DNA of 64,000 nt from an uncultured Oscillospiraceae bacterium (GTDB lineage Bacteria > Bacillota > Clostridia > Oscillospirales > Acutalibacteraceae): contig URCA01000004.1 of assembly GCA_900546265.1 (NCBI GenBank), positions 1 through 64,000 of the forward strand. The letters run 5' to 3'. Numbering within the stretch: the first letter of the stretch is position 1; every line of letters begins with the position of its first letter. The notes under the pieces are model-generated. The model did not search any database and had not been told where the DNA came from. It saw only the letters and a list, made by a program, of their open reading frames with translations. The position numbers and the translations under genes were made by a program. Shown piece by piece: positions 29,852 through 37,990 of the stretch.

Positions 29852-32785
29852 ATGAAGGATAAGAAACCTGGCAGGCGGGAAGAAGACCTGCTGTCGTATG
29901 CTAGTATCCCATTCTGGAGCTGGAATTATAGGCTTGAGCCGGAAAAGCTGAAGGAACAGATCGGCTGGATGAAACGGCAGGGACTGGGCGGCTTTATCAT
30001 ACATGCCCGAAAGGGGCTGCTGACGGAATACATGGGGGAAGAATGGCTATCCTGCGTGGGCGTCTGCATTGAGGAAGCCGAACGGCTGGGAATGGAGGTA
30101 TGGTTATACGACGAAAACGGCTGGCCCAGCGGCTTTGCAGGCGGGGCGCTGCTTCGATCTAAGGAAAATCATGTCTGGTATCTCGACTGTGAAGAGAAGG
30201 ACAGCTTTGACGCTGGTGCCCTGGCAGTGTTTGTGCGTCAGGAAGGCGGCTTCCGGCGCGTCCGCAGCGAGGCAGAGGAGCATGCCGTCTATTATACGGT
30301 GTATGCCCGCCAAAACGCTTCGTATGTGGATATTTTGAACCCGGCAGTGGTCAGGCAGTTTATCGAACAGACGCATGAAGTCTATTATAGGCGGTTTTCC
30401 CGACATTTTGGCCGCACGGTGCAGGGCTTTTTTACCGATGAGCCACAGTATTTCCGCTGGGAGCAGCCCTGGAGTCCGGTCGTGCCGCAGGCGTTTTCCG
30501 AGACTTACGGGTACGACGTGCTGGACGGGCTGATCGCCCTGTTTTATGAGGAGGAAAATGCGGCCGCTTTCCGCAACGATTTCTGGAAGCTCATGAATCG
30601 CCTTTTGATGGAGCATTTTCAGAAGGCGGTTTACGACTGGTGCGAAGCCCATAATTGTCGGATAACCGGCCACACCATCGAGGAAAACTCATTAAGCGGC
30701 CAGATGATGTGCAGCGCCGGAGTCATGACCTTTTACGAATACGAACATGTCCCCGGTATCGATTGCCTGACACTGGAACGAGATCCGGAACTGGCGGCCC
30801 GCCAATGCGCGTCTGTAGCGAGGCAGACCGGCAGGCGACAAGTGCTGACCGAGTCCTTCGCAGCCTGCGGGTGGAGCGCCACGCCGCTGGATTTGAAGCG
30901 GGTGGCCGAACAGCAGTTCATTGCCGGAGTCAATCGGTTGAACTTGCACTTGTATCCCTACAGCGTGGCCGGGGTCCGAAAGCGCGATTATCCCCCCTTT
31001 TTTTCTATTCACAACCCGTGGATGTCGGCTGGGAAAGATTTTAACCAGTATTTTGAAAAACTCGGCCGCTTGCTTGGACAGGCGGAGAGCATTGCACCCA
31101 CGCTCGTCATCCACCCGTTGCGTTCCGCCTATACGTTGTATCGGTTCCACGATGGCGAAGCTCTGAGAAGGTATGACGACGCGTTCCTACGGCAGGTAGA
31201 GCAGTGGAAGCGGGACGGACTGCTGTACCATTTTGGGGACGAAACGATGTTGGCGAAGCTTGGCTCGGTGGACGGCGGGAAGCTGGTGTTGGGACGCCGC
31301 CGCTATGACTGCGTGATCCTTCCCGACCTGCTGTCCATAGACGGCAGTACGGCCGCTTTGTTGCGCCGCTTTGTGGAACAGGGCGGTCGGTTATGCGTGC
31401 TAGGGAATCCGCCGCCTCTTGTGGACGGTCGCCCGTCGGGGCTTTCATCATTCTGCTCGACCATCGGCTACGAGGATATCCTGCGACGTCAGCCGTTTCG
31501 GCTTGTGCAGGAAGGAGATGGCTCCCTACAGGCCGCCTGTATGGAGGACAGTCAGGGGAAGTTCCTGTACGTGCTGAACGCCAGTGAAGGGCAAGAAGGT
31601 GCTTTCCGTGTGGAACAGGAAGGGCTGTGGGAATGTAACCTTCTAGCGGACGGAGGCGGGGAAGAAGTCGCCTGCGGAGAGCGGATCGCTTTGCGGCCCG
31701 GTGAGTCTAAATTTTTCCGATTCGGGATGAAAAGGGCAGCCGGGAGGGGACAGAAGATGACGACTGCTCGACGGATACCTCTGGAAGACGGCTGGGAGGT
31801 TGACCCGACCGTCCGGAATATACTGGTACTGGATCGGGCGATAGTGATGAAGGAGAACGGGGAAACCCTTCCGGAGCAGACGGTTATGCAGGCGTTCAAC
31901 CATCTTCTGCGGACGCGGTATCAGGGGGGGATAGCCTTGCAATTCTCCTTTGCAATCCGGCATATGCCTCCCGATCTGAAGCTGATTGCGGAAACGGGGA
32001 TCCCATGCAACCTCACCGTAAACGGACAGGAGCTTTCAGTAGGGCATCCCTACGGGGAAGACAGGGACTTCACGTGGTACGACATTGCAGATTTGTGCTG
32101 CCCGGGCGTCAACAGAATTGTGATGACCCTGCGGTTTTACCAGAATCCGGCGGTGCATGACGTTCTGTATGGGCAGGGGATCACGGAATCGCTGAAGAAC
32201 TGCATGGTATACGATACGGAGCTGGAAAATCTGTATTTGGCAGGGGCTTTTGGTGTGTACGGTCAGCAGGCGTTTGAGGAGCCGCAGCCGGACAGGCTGG
32301 TTGCGTCATCGGACTTCTTTCTTGCGCCGTTGCCAAAGAGGGTGGACGGCGCGCGCTTGGTAGAAGAAGGGTTCCCTTTTTTTGCCGGAGCGCTGCGTCT
32401 GCGCTGTCAGGTGGAGGTAGGCGTCCAGGAGCCGGGCAGCCGCGCATTTTTGTCTGCGCAGTTCCATGGTGCCCTTGTACGCGTGTATGTAAACGAGGCG
32501 TTTGCCGGGCAGCTGCTGTTTGGAGACCCATGCGAAATTGGTCCCTGGCTGCACATGGGGCAGAATACGATAGTGCTGGAGCTGATAACAACGGGGCGCA
32601 ACTTGTATGGGCCGCACCATCACCCGGCTTTGGAATTGCGGTGCGTCAGTGCGGAGGAATACGGGGAACAGGCGGCAGAGGAAGCGGGGCTTATCCTAGA
32701 GGAACAGTATGCGTTTATCCGAACTGGCTTGGACAAGGTCTGGATTTCACTGGAAGCTGGAGAGGCGCCCCCGTCGAAAAGCTGA
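29852..32785 (+). CDS. GH106-like (alpha-L-rhamnosidase-type) glycoside hydrolase, putative
   Basis: The 977-residue protein starts with an enzyme barrel: SIPFWSWNYRLEPEKLKEQI (residues 18 to 37), GGFIIHARKGL, YDENGWPSGFAGG (about 87 to 98) and FFTDEPQYF near 194, where the Glu is a likely catalytic residue. VLTESFAACGW near 335 is another conserved segment. This set is typical of a large family often annotated GH106/alpha-L-rhamnosidase-like. The C-terminal 350 residues contain galactose-binding-like beta sandwiches. No signal peptide, so it acts on imported oligosaccharides. The exact sugar is inferred, not shown. Confidence 0.65.
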   Translation: MKDKKPGRREEDLLSYASIPFWSWNYRLEPEKLKEQIGWMKRQGLGGFIIHARKGLLTEYMGEEWLSCVGVCIEEAERLGMEVWLYDENGWPSGFAGGALLRSKENHVWYLDCEEKDSFDAGALAVFVRQEGGFRRVRSEAEEHAVYYTVYARQNASYVDILNPAVVRQFIEQTHEVYYRRFSRHFGRTVQGFFTDEPQYFRWEQPWSPVVPQAFSETYGYDVLDGLIALFYEEENAAAFRNDFWKLMNRLLMEHFQKAVYDWCEAHNCRITGHTIEENSLSGQMMCSAGVMTFYEYEHVPGIDCLTLERDPELAARQCASVARQTGRRQVLTESFAACGWSATPLDLKRVAEQQFIAGVNRLNLHLYPYSVAGVRKRDYPPFFSIHNPWMSAGKDFNQYFEKLGRLLGQAESIAPTLVIHPLRSAYTLYRFHDGEALRRYDDAFLRQVEQWKRDGLLYHFGDETMLAKLGSVDGGKLVLGRRRYDCVILPDLLSIDGSTAALLRRFVEQGGRLCVLGNPPPLVDGRPSGLSSFCSTIGYEDILRRQPFRLVQEGDGSLQAACMEDSQGKFLYVLNASEGQEGAFRVEQEGLWECNLLADGGGEEVACGERIALRPGESKFFRFGMKRAAGRGQKMTTARRIPLEDGWEVDPTVRNILVLDRAIVMKENGETLPEQTVMQAFNHLLRTRYQGGIALQFSFAIRHMPPDLKLIAETGIPCNLTVNGQELSVGHPYGEDRDFTWYDIADLCCPGVNRIVMTLRFYQNPAVHDVLYGQGITESLKNCMVYDTELENLYLAGAFGVYGQQAFEEPQPDRLVASSDFFLAPLPKRVDGARLVEEGFPFFAGALRLRCQVEVGVQEPGSRAFLSAQFHGALVRVYVNEAFAGQLLFGDPCEIGPWLHMGQNTIVLELITTGRNLYGPHHHPALELRCVSAEEYGEQAAEEAGLILEEQYAFIRTGLDKVWISLEAGEAPPSKS

Positions 32786-32993
32786 TGGAAACGGGAGATG
32801 CCACGCAGAGTAGGTCATACAGAATGGTAAACGCAAAGCCGGCTTCACTCTACCTCCCGGTGGAGTAGATCCGGAATGTATAGGGATCCAACATCATATT
32901 GTCGCCCAGCCACAAGGGAGCCTGACCAATGCCGCTCACAACAACAAAAGCTATTTCAGACCATCAGACGGGTTGCTAAAAGGATGGATAAAT
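32786..32993. other. Intergenic gap between two carbohydrate genes
   Basis: About 200 bases between the GH106-like and DUF5107 genes. No clear promoter or terminator was identified; a short inverted pair of bases near 32885 is not convincing. No gene seen. Confidence 0.4.
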
Positions 32994-35000
32994 ATGGCCA
33001 AAGAGAATGGCTGGGGGCTGGCAGGCTCCCATGTGACAGAGGAGACATTGTACATAGACGGGGCGGATCTGGGCGGATACAGTTCGGTACCGCCGCTGGT
33101 GGAAGATAAGAATGTCCAGACGCGGCAGCGGCGGGATACCTTTGACCACGAGGGGGTGTATTTGGGTTACGGCAATGTGGATACCATCCTGCCGTATGTC
33201 CGGCAGGAGTGCTACACCCGTGTGCTGTCCAGAAAGGCATACAGATCCATTGTGGTGGAAAACGACTGTATCCGGGCGGTGTTTTTGCCAGAACTGGGCG
33301 GGAAGCTGTGGAGGCTGACCGACAAGATCCGGCAGAAGGAACTTTTGTATGTCAACGATGTCGTTCGTCCCTGTAATCTAGCGCTATGCAACGCCTGGAC
33401 CAGCGGCGGCGTAGAGTGGAATGTTGGCCTTGTCGGGCATTCCCCCTTCACCTGCTCGCCGCTGCATACTGCGGTGCTGGAAGAAGAGACGCCGACAGGA
33501 CGCATGCAGGTTCTGCGGATGTACGAATTTGAACGTATCCGCCGTGTGGTATACCAGATGGATTTCTATATCCCGCCGCATGGCCGATTCCTACATGCCC
33601 GCATCAGCCTGTACAACCTACGGGACGAGGTTGTTCCTATGTATTGGTGGAGCAACATCGCCGTTCCTGAGGAAGATGAGGCTCGTGTGATCGTACCAGC
33701 GGACAGCGCCTATACCAACGAGCAGGATACGGTGATAAAAGTGCCGACCCCTGTCATAGAGGGGCAGGATATTTCTTATCCGATGCGCATCCGGCAGGCG
33801 AAGGATTACTTTTTCGACATACCGGAAGAGGAACCAAAGTATATCGCCTATGCCAGAAAGGGCGAGCCGTTGTTCCTGCAAGCCTCCACGTCGCGTTTGA
33901 AGGGACGTAAGCTGTTTGTGTGGGGGCAGGGGACGGGAAGTCAGCATTGGCAAAATTTTCTGACGAGGGAGGCGGGCCGGTATTGTGAAATCCAGGCTGG
34001 TTTGGCAAAGACCCAATACGGCTGCATCCCCATGGGAGCGGGAGAAACTTGGGAATGGATCGAACTGTATGGAGCCGTGCCTGCTGATGAGGAGGCTTTG
34101 TTCGGCGGGTATGAGCAGGCGCAGGCGCATATGCGTGCGGCTCTGGGAAGGTTGCCGGAGTTTGCAAATCTCGAGCAGGAATTGGAGGATACAGCGGCGA
34201 TGGCTCGCCGACCGGGTCGAAAAATCTTGGATGGCAGCGGGTTTGGATATTTGGAAAATCAAATGGGGTTGTATCGTGAAAAACGGGAACGGCTTCCAGC
34301 GCATCTTGCCTTTACGAGCTGGCAGGAGATAGCGAATCCTGACATGCGAATTGCTCCCTGGCTCGCTCTTTTAAAAGGCGAGGCTCTGCAGATGGATCCG
34401 GCCAAGCCCCCAATGTCCTATATGCTTTATGAGGAATGGGAGGCCTTATTGCAGGAGCGCGGCGCAAGCGGTTGGTGGCAGTGCCTCCAGTTAGGGATCC
34501 TAGCATTTGCCAGGCAAGAGTACACTAAAGCCCGGCAATGGCTGACGGATTCCCTGGCCGATGCAATAACACCGTGGGCTTTGATCGTGATGGCCCATAT
34601 TGCGGTGCGCACACAGGAATCTGAACAAGCAATTAGCTTTGCCCGGCAGGCACTGCAGCTGGAACAAGCGGATGTCAGCTTGATACGGGCAGCGCTTCGG
34701 GTGCTCCTGGAGAATGAGGCTTATACAGATATCGTAGATATGGCTCTTATCGATGATGCTCGCTGTCAACTGTATCGAGCACAGGCTTTTCTGGCAATGG
34801 GACAATGGGAGAAAGCGGAAAAGTTGTTGATGCAAGACGGCGGGCTGGAAGTGCCAGATATACGTGAAGGCGAAAATACACTGACGTCGCTATGGGCTGC
34901 AATTCAGAAAAAGAGGGCGGAGAACGCTGGAAGGGAGTGGGATGCTTCCACCGCCCCGCTGCCCTATAAACTGGACTTTCGCATGGATGGAAGCGTTTAG
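32994..35000 (+). CDS. DUF5107-family protein with TPR-like C-terminus
   Basis: About 668 residues; start ATG at 32994 (AAAGGATG upstream; a TTG at 32973 is the longer alternative). The N-terminal 360 residues match DUF5107, an aldose-1-epimerase-like beta supersandwich: PELGGKLWRL near residue 98, CNAWTSGGVEWN, MYWWSNIAVPE, and FVWGQGTGSQHWQNFL. The C-terminal 250 residues are tetratricopeptide-like helices (WWQCLQLGILAFARQEYTKA and repeats). Such proteins occur with glycoside hydrolases and probably bind or convert sugars; activity unproven. It ends the operon. Confidence 0.75.
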   Translation: MAKENGWGLAGSHVTEETLYIDGADLGGYSSVPPLVEDKNVQTRQRRDTFDHEGVYLGYGNVDTILPYVRQECYTRVLSRKAYRSIVVENDCIRAVFLPELGGKLWRLTDKIRQKELLYVNDVVRPCNLALCNAWTSGGVEWNVGLVGHSPFTCSPLHTAVLEEETPTGRMQVLRMYEFERIRRVVYQMDFYIPPHGRFLHARISLYNLRDEVVPMYWWSNIAVPEEDEARVIVPADSAYTNEQDTVIKVPTPVIEGQDISYPMRIRQAKDYFFDIPEEEPKYIAYARKGEPLFLQASTSRLKGRKLFVWGQGTGSQHWQNFLTREAGRYCEIQAGLAKTQYGCIPMGAGETWEWIELYGAVPADEEALFGGYEQAQAHMRAALGRLPEFANLEQELEDTAAMARRPGRKILDGSGFGYLENQMGLYREKRERLPAHLAFTSWQEIANPDMRIAPWLALLKGEALQMDPAKPPMSYMLYEEWEALLQERGASGWWQCLQLGILAFARQEYTKARQWLTDSLADAITPWALIVMAHIAVRTQESEQAISFARQALQLEQADVSLIRAALRVLLENEAYTDIVDMALIDDARCQLYRAQAFLAMGQWEKAEKLLMQDGGLEVPDIREGENTLTSLWAAIQKKRAENAGREWDASTAPLPYKLDFRMDGSV

Positions 35001-35564
35001 AATGATAAAAACGCAGAGGGGAATATCGACATTCGGGATACCGGCCGCTGAGCTTGGCAGGAGCAGACAAAGGCCATTTCGGCCCATGTCGATCGGCGGT
35101 GTCAGACCGTGAACGACAGGAGCAGACTATATATGTATGGCTATTTTTACGCTGGTATCTTGGCATGAAGAGGTGGCGGTCAAACCCATCTTTTTCTCGG
35201 TTTGCTGCTCAACACCAGCCCTATCCCTCTAACGGCTTGGTGGGAATATGCGCTGTTTTTTCTCCTTTTCGGTGGTGCCAAGCTGTCGGTTTCCTGTTCG
35301 ACAAGTATGCTCATCTTCTTACCTTCCTATTGGAACAAAGCTCCGTGCGGGTGAATGCTGTCTTAACCCGACCTCGGCGGCTAGAGCTACCAAGATGAGG
35401 GATGAAGGTGGGCTGGAAACGTGGGTGGAGTGATTTTTTGATTCTTAGGCGTAAAAATAAGGGTAATAACCCGATCTTAGAGATTTAACGAAAAAACTTG
35501 AGGGGGAAATGTTGCTGAAACAAGGACGACATTCGTCTACCCTAACGGAAAATTAACCAACCGT

Positions 35565-35614
35565 ACAGCCGAATTTACCGGATCCATTCGATTCGATAAA
35601 TTTGGCTGTTTTTG
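35565..35614 (+). terminator. Intrinsic terminator, plus strand
   Basis: A 13-bp stem with one mismatch encloses about 19 bases and is followed by TTTTTGTTTT. It would end transcription coming from the carbohydrate operon or a lost gene. Confidence 0.65.
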
Positions 35615-35667
35615 TTTTGCCGTAGAATATCGACAAGCCCAAACGCGTTTTATATTCTGCCGCGATC

Positions 35668-35708
35668 CTCCGACAATCTGAATTTTTAAAAATTCAGATT
35701 GTTCGGAG
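35668..35708 (+). promoter_or_regulatory. Long inverted repeat sequestering the ribosome site of the next gene
   Basis: Near-perfect inverted repeat: CTCCGACAATCTG pairs with CAGATTGTTCGGAG around an AT-rich centre, with one bulged base. The right arm carries CGGAG, continuing into the GGAGG used by the gene at 35718, so a folded RNA would hide it. A regulatory function is inferred. Confidence 0.55.
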
Positions 35709-35717
35709 GAAACAGTC

Positions 35718-36053
35718 GTGGCCTATAACAAAGCCAAAGCGGAAAGAGAATGGATCCGCTGGAAAGAAGCAGAAGAAAAGAAACTCAGAGAACTCGGCGT
35801 TGACGAGGAAACGATCCAACGCCTGCATACATACGATTGGGCACAGTTCAATAAGGAGCGCCAGTACCGGCAGCGGCAGGTGGAATGGTTGCCTTATGTG
35901 GACTGGGCCGCAGCACAGGAGCTGGAGCTGCCGATGGAGGACACCGAATCCCTGCTGAACAGCATCGAGGACACAGAGCTGCTGCGGATCCTTTCCAATC
36001 ACGATCCGGCTGCAGTACATACAGGGATGACCGTGGTCGGGGAAATGCTTTGA
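35718..36053 (+). CDS. Sigma-factor-like protein fragment (mobile-element type, truncated)
   Basis: A 111-residue protein with GTG start. The N-terminal part (MAYNKAKAEREWIRWKEAEE, LRELGVDEETIQRLHTYDW and FNKERQYRQRQVEW) is the opening found in sigma-70-like proteins of Bacillota conjugative elements. In those, the next 50 to 60 residues carry a region-4 HTH; here the protein stops at VVGEML, so the DNA-binding part is missing. It is thus a probable remnant or a short relative. No other conjugation gene is visible nearby. Confidence 0.55.
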   Translation: MAYNKAKAEREWIRWKEAEEKKLRELGVDEETIQRLHTYDWAQFNKERQYRQRQVEWLPYVDWAAAQELELPMEDTESLLNSIEDTELLRILSNHDPAAVHTGMTVVGEML

Positions 36054-36541
36054 TCTAGAAGTATTAGTAGATGTTGTAAATATATGGAGAATTATGGTAT
36101 AATAATAGTATACCTATGCTTTAAAAACTACATTAGTTAGGTGATACTGGAATTGAAAATAATAGAAAGCATTACAATTAAATATTTTCGTTCAGTCTAT
36201 ACGTTGATGAACTGGTGATTACAGTATATCTAAAGCTAGATTTGTAGAATGTATAGAACAAGACGTAGTTGGTTTTAGTGATATTTCGTTTGCTGAATTT
36301 AATTAAGATATTTGATATTATCAAAAAATCTTGGACGATAGTACTATGTGATTTTATAAGAAATGGGTGTGTTCTTATAGAATTATAAAATTTTGCATCT
36401 AAAATATCCCGCAAATACACGCCGGAGCAAGCTATGTATTGCTTGCTCACTTTAACTGCTAGTAATAACTGCAGTCAGCTTTTGAATTCTGTCAACAAAT
36501 ATATTGCAAAAAGTTATGGGAATTTTGTTGGAGGGGTTATT
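36054..36541. other. AT-rich stretch upstream of the leucine-rich lipoprotein
   Basis: About 490 bases, very AT-rich compared with the rest, without a convincing gene. A minus-strand frame (36178-36450) lacks a ribosome site and codes for low-complexity residues. The AT content could mark foreign DNA or a promoter region. Confidence 0.4.
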
Positions 36542-37615
36542 TTGATTAAAAAATTGGTTGGACTATCAGCAGCCTGCTTGACGGCATTTTCACTATGTTC
36601 CTGTACGCACGATCTGGAGCGGAGCGCCGGATCGGGAAAGCCTACAACTTCTTATACAGATTTTCATTTTGGTAGCGAATCTAATACTACGCTTCCTTCG
36701 GATTCGTTCATCAGCCAAACGCCGAAATCGAACGTCAGCCAAGAAACGAATATGCCAGCAACCACTTCGAAAATGGCCAGGGGCACCACTTCTTCAAAAA
36801 CGCCATCCTCAACAACTACACAAAAGACTACAATGTCCACTATCCACCCTCTGGATGTACCGTTGGTGTTCGACGATGTTATTGTGGAGAAGCTGGTGCG
36901 AGAATTTGTTGATAAGCCTAAAGGTAATGTGTATCCCCGTGACTTCAGCGATTTTATAGATACTCCGAAAAATTTTGTGGTTGAATATAATGAGAGCACC
37001 AATAAGACTTCTTTTGCCGACTGGAGTGGCGTAGGAAATATGGCGGAATGCAATGGAAAGGTAAACAGCTTTAAGGCTTTATCTACCATTCCATTTAAAT
37101 ATGTTCATCTTGATAATATTTCGGATATTAAATACTTTTGCTCAGAAGCGTTAGAATCCATTAGGGTGGTTTGCAGTGAAAAAACCGAAAATTTTAAATG
37201 TTTAAGTCGATCCAAAAATTTAAAATCCTTATATATTGAAGAATGTAAGGCACTTGATTTGTCTTTGCTTACCGGTTTGCAGAATATTGAATCTATTACT
37301 ATTAGGGAAAGCGAAGTCAATGGATTTAACGTGATAAAAAGTTTTAAAAAGCTCAAAATTTTTGAAATCTCCGATACGAGCTTTACGGACGTTTCCGGCT
37401 TAAGCAATCATCCGAGTTTGGAATCTTTAAGGTTTGATTATATTCCGGAAATGGATTTGTCATTTCTATTGACAATGCCAAGATTGAAGGTCCTAACAGT
37501 CGGTGGATTAGAGCGCGTTAATTCCCTTGTACAATTTCCTTCCAAAGCCATATATGAAGCGCTGACACAAAAAGGTGTAACAATCCAAACATATGGAAAG
37601 GATGGATGGGCGTAG
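36542..37615 (+). CDS. Leucine-rich repeat lipoprotein, exported
   Basis: Start TTG at 36542 (GGAGGGG upstream at 5 bases). The first residues, MIKKLVGLSAACLTAFSLCSC, form a lipoprotein signal with a lipobox ending in Cys. Then comes a Ser/Thr-rich linker (residues about 30 to 105), then about 240 residues with degenerate leucine-rich repeats (LKSLYIEECKALDLSLLTGL, IESITIRES, LKIFEISDTSFTDVSGLS, LESLRFDYIP). It is about 357 residues. Likely surface-bound through a lipid anchor and able to bind ligands or proteins. AT-rich relative to its neighbours, which hints at recent acquisition. Not linked by spacing to other genes. Confidence 0.75.
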   Translation: MIKKLVGLSAACLTAFSLCSCTHDLERSAGSGKPTTSYTDFHFGSESNTTLPSDSFISQTPKSNVSQETNMPATTSKMARGTTSSKTPSSTTTQKTTMSTIHPLDVPLVFDDVIVEKLVREFVDKPKGNVYPRDFSDFIDTPKNFVVEYNESTNKTSFADWSGVGNMAECNGKVNSFKALSTIPFKYVHLDNISDIKYFCSEALESIRVVCSEKTENFKCLSRSKNLKSLYIEECKALDLSLLTGLQNIESITIRESEVNGFNVIKSFKKLKIFEISDTSFTDVSGLSNHPSLESLRFDYIPEMDLSFLLTMPRLKVLTVGGLERVNSLVQFPSKAIYEALTQKGVTIQTYGKDGWA

Positions 37616-37683
37616 TCAATAACCAGTGTGCAGAAAATTCAACTTTAGTACGATGTCCCTGCATGTCAAATATCCAGTGATTT

Positions 37684-37715
37684 CTGGGAGCGGATTGTTT
37701 CGCTCCCAGATTTTT
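37684..37715 (+). terminator. Intrinsic terminator after the leucine-rich lipoprotein gene
   Basis: CTGGGAGCG pairs with CGCTCCCAG around GATTGTTT, followed by ATTTTT. Strong, with nine GC-rich base pairs; it isolates the lipoprotein gene from the cas operon. Confidence 0.85.
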
Positions 37716-37798
37716 ATGGTGAATTCTGATGCGTTATAGGATATATACAATATAATACAGCCCAAAATTTTTATTTTTCGAAAAATGATAGGAAAAAG

Positions 37799-37828
37799 TT
37801 GTAAAAACATGGCGGAATATGGTATAAT
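37799..37828 (+). promoter_or_regulatory. Promoter of the cas operon
   Basis: TTGTAA (37799-37804), 18 bases, TATAAT (37823-37828) preceded by TGG as an extended -10. Transcription would start near 37835, leaving about 155 bases of leader before cas3. No other convincing promoter was seen inside the operon. Confidence 0.75.
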
Positions 37829-37990
37829 TCTAAATAATAGAGAAATATCCGATAAGAGGGGCGCGGGGTTAGCACGTTGGCGGTTGGGGCGGATCCGTGG
37901 AGATGCCGCCGAAGTTATTCGGTAAATTGGTATTGTTAGGCACCTCTGCCTCATCTGTCATTGGAAATATATTGCCCGGGGGGTCAGAGT

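Larger units (their letters stand above)
35001..35717. other. Gene-poor stretch with terminator and hairpin
   Basis: About 700 bases. Reading frames here overlap and have no ribosome sites. A terminator-like hairpin lies at 35565-35614 (arms ACAGCC..TTTA and TAAATTTGGCTGT, then T-rich) and a long inverted repeat at 35668-35708. It may be scar tissue of a mobile element, judging by the sigma-like fragment that follows. Confidence 0.45.

Noticed and set aside
35054..35398. Reading frame ending RPRRLELPR, similar to spurious products near tRNA genes
   Set aside because: No tRNA structure could be traced, and the frame has no ribosome site.
35674..35701. A perfect 28-base palindrome as a mobile-element end (MITE-like)
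   Set aside because: Only one copy was seen, no flanking duplication, and its arm overlaps a ribosome site, so a regulatory hairpin explains it better.
36178..36450. Minus-strand reading frame in the AT-rich stretch
   Set aside because: No ribosome binding site, AT-driven composition, no recognisable product.
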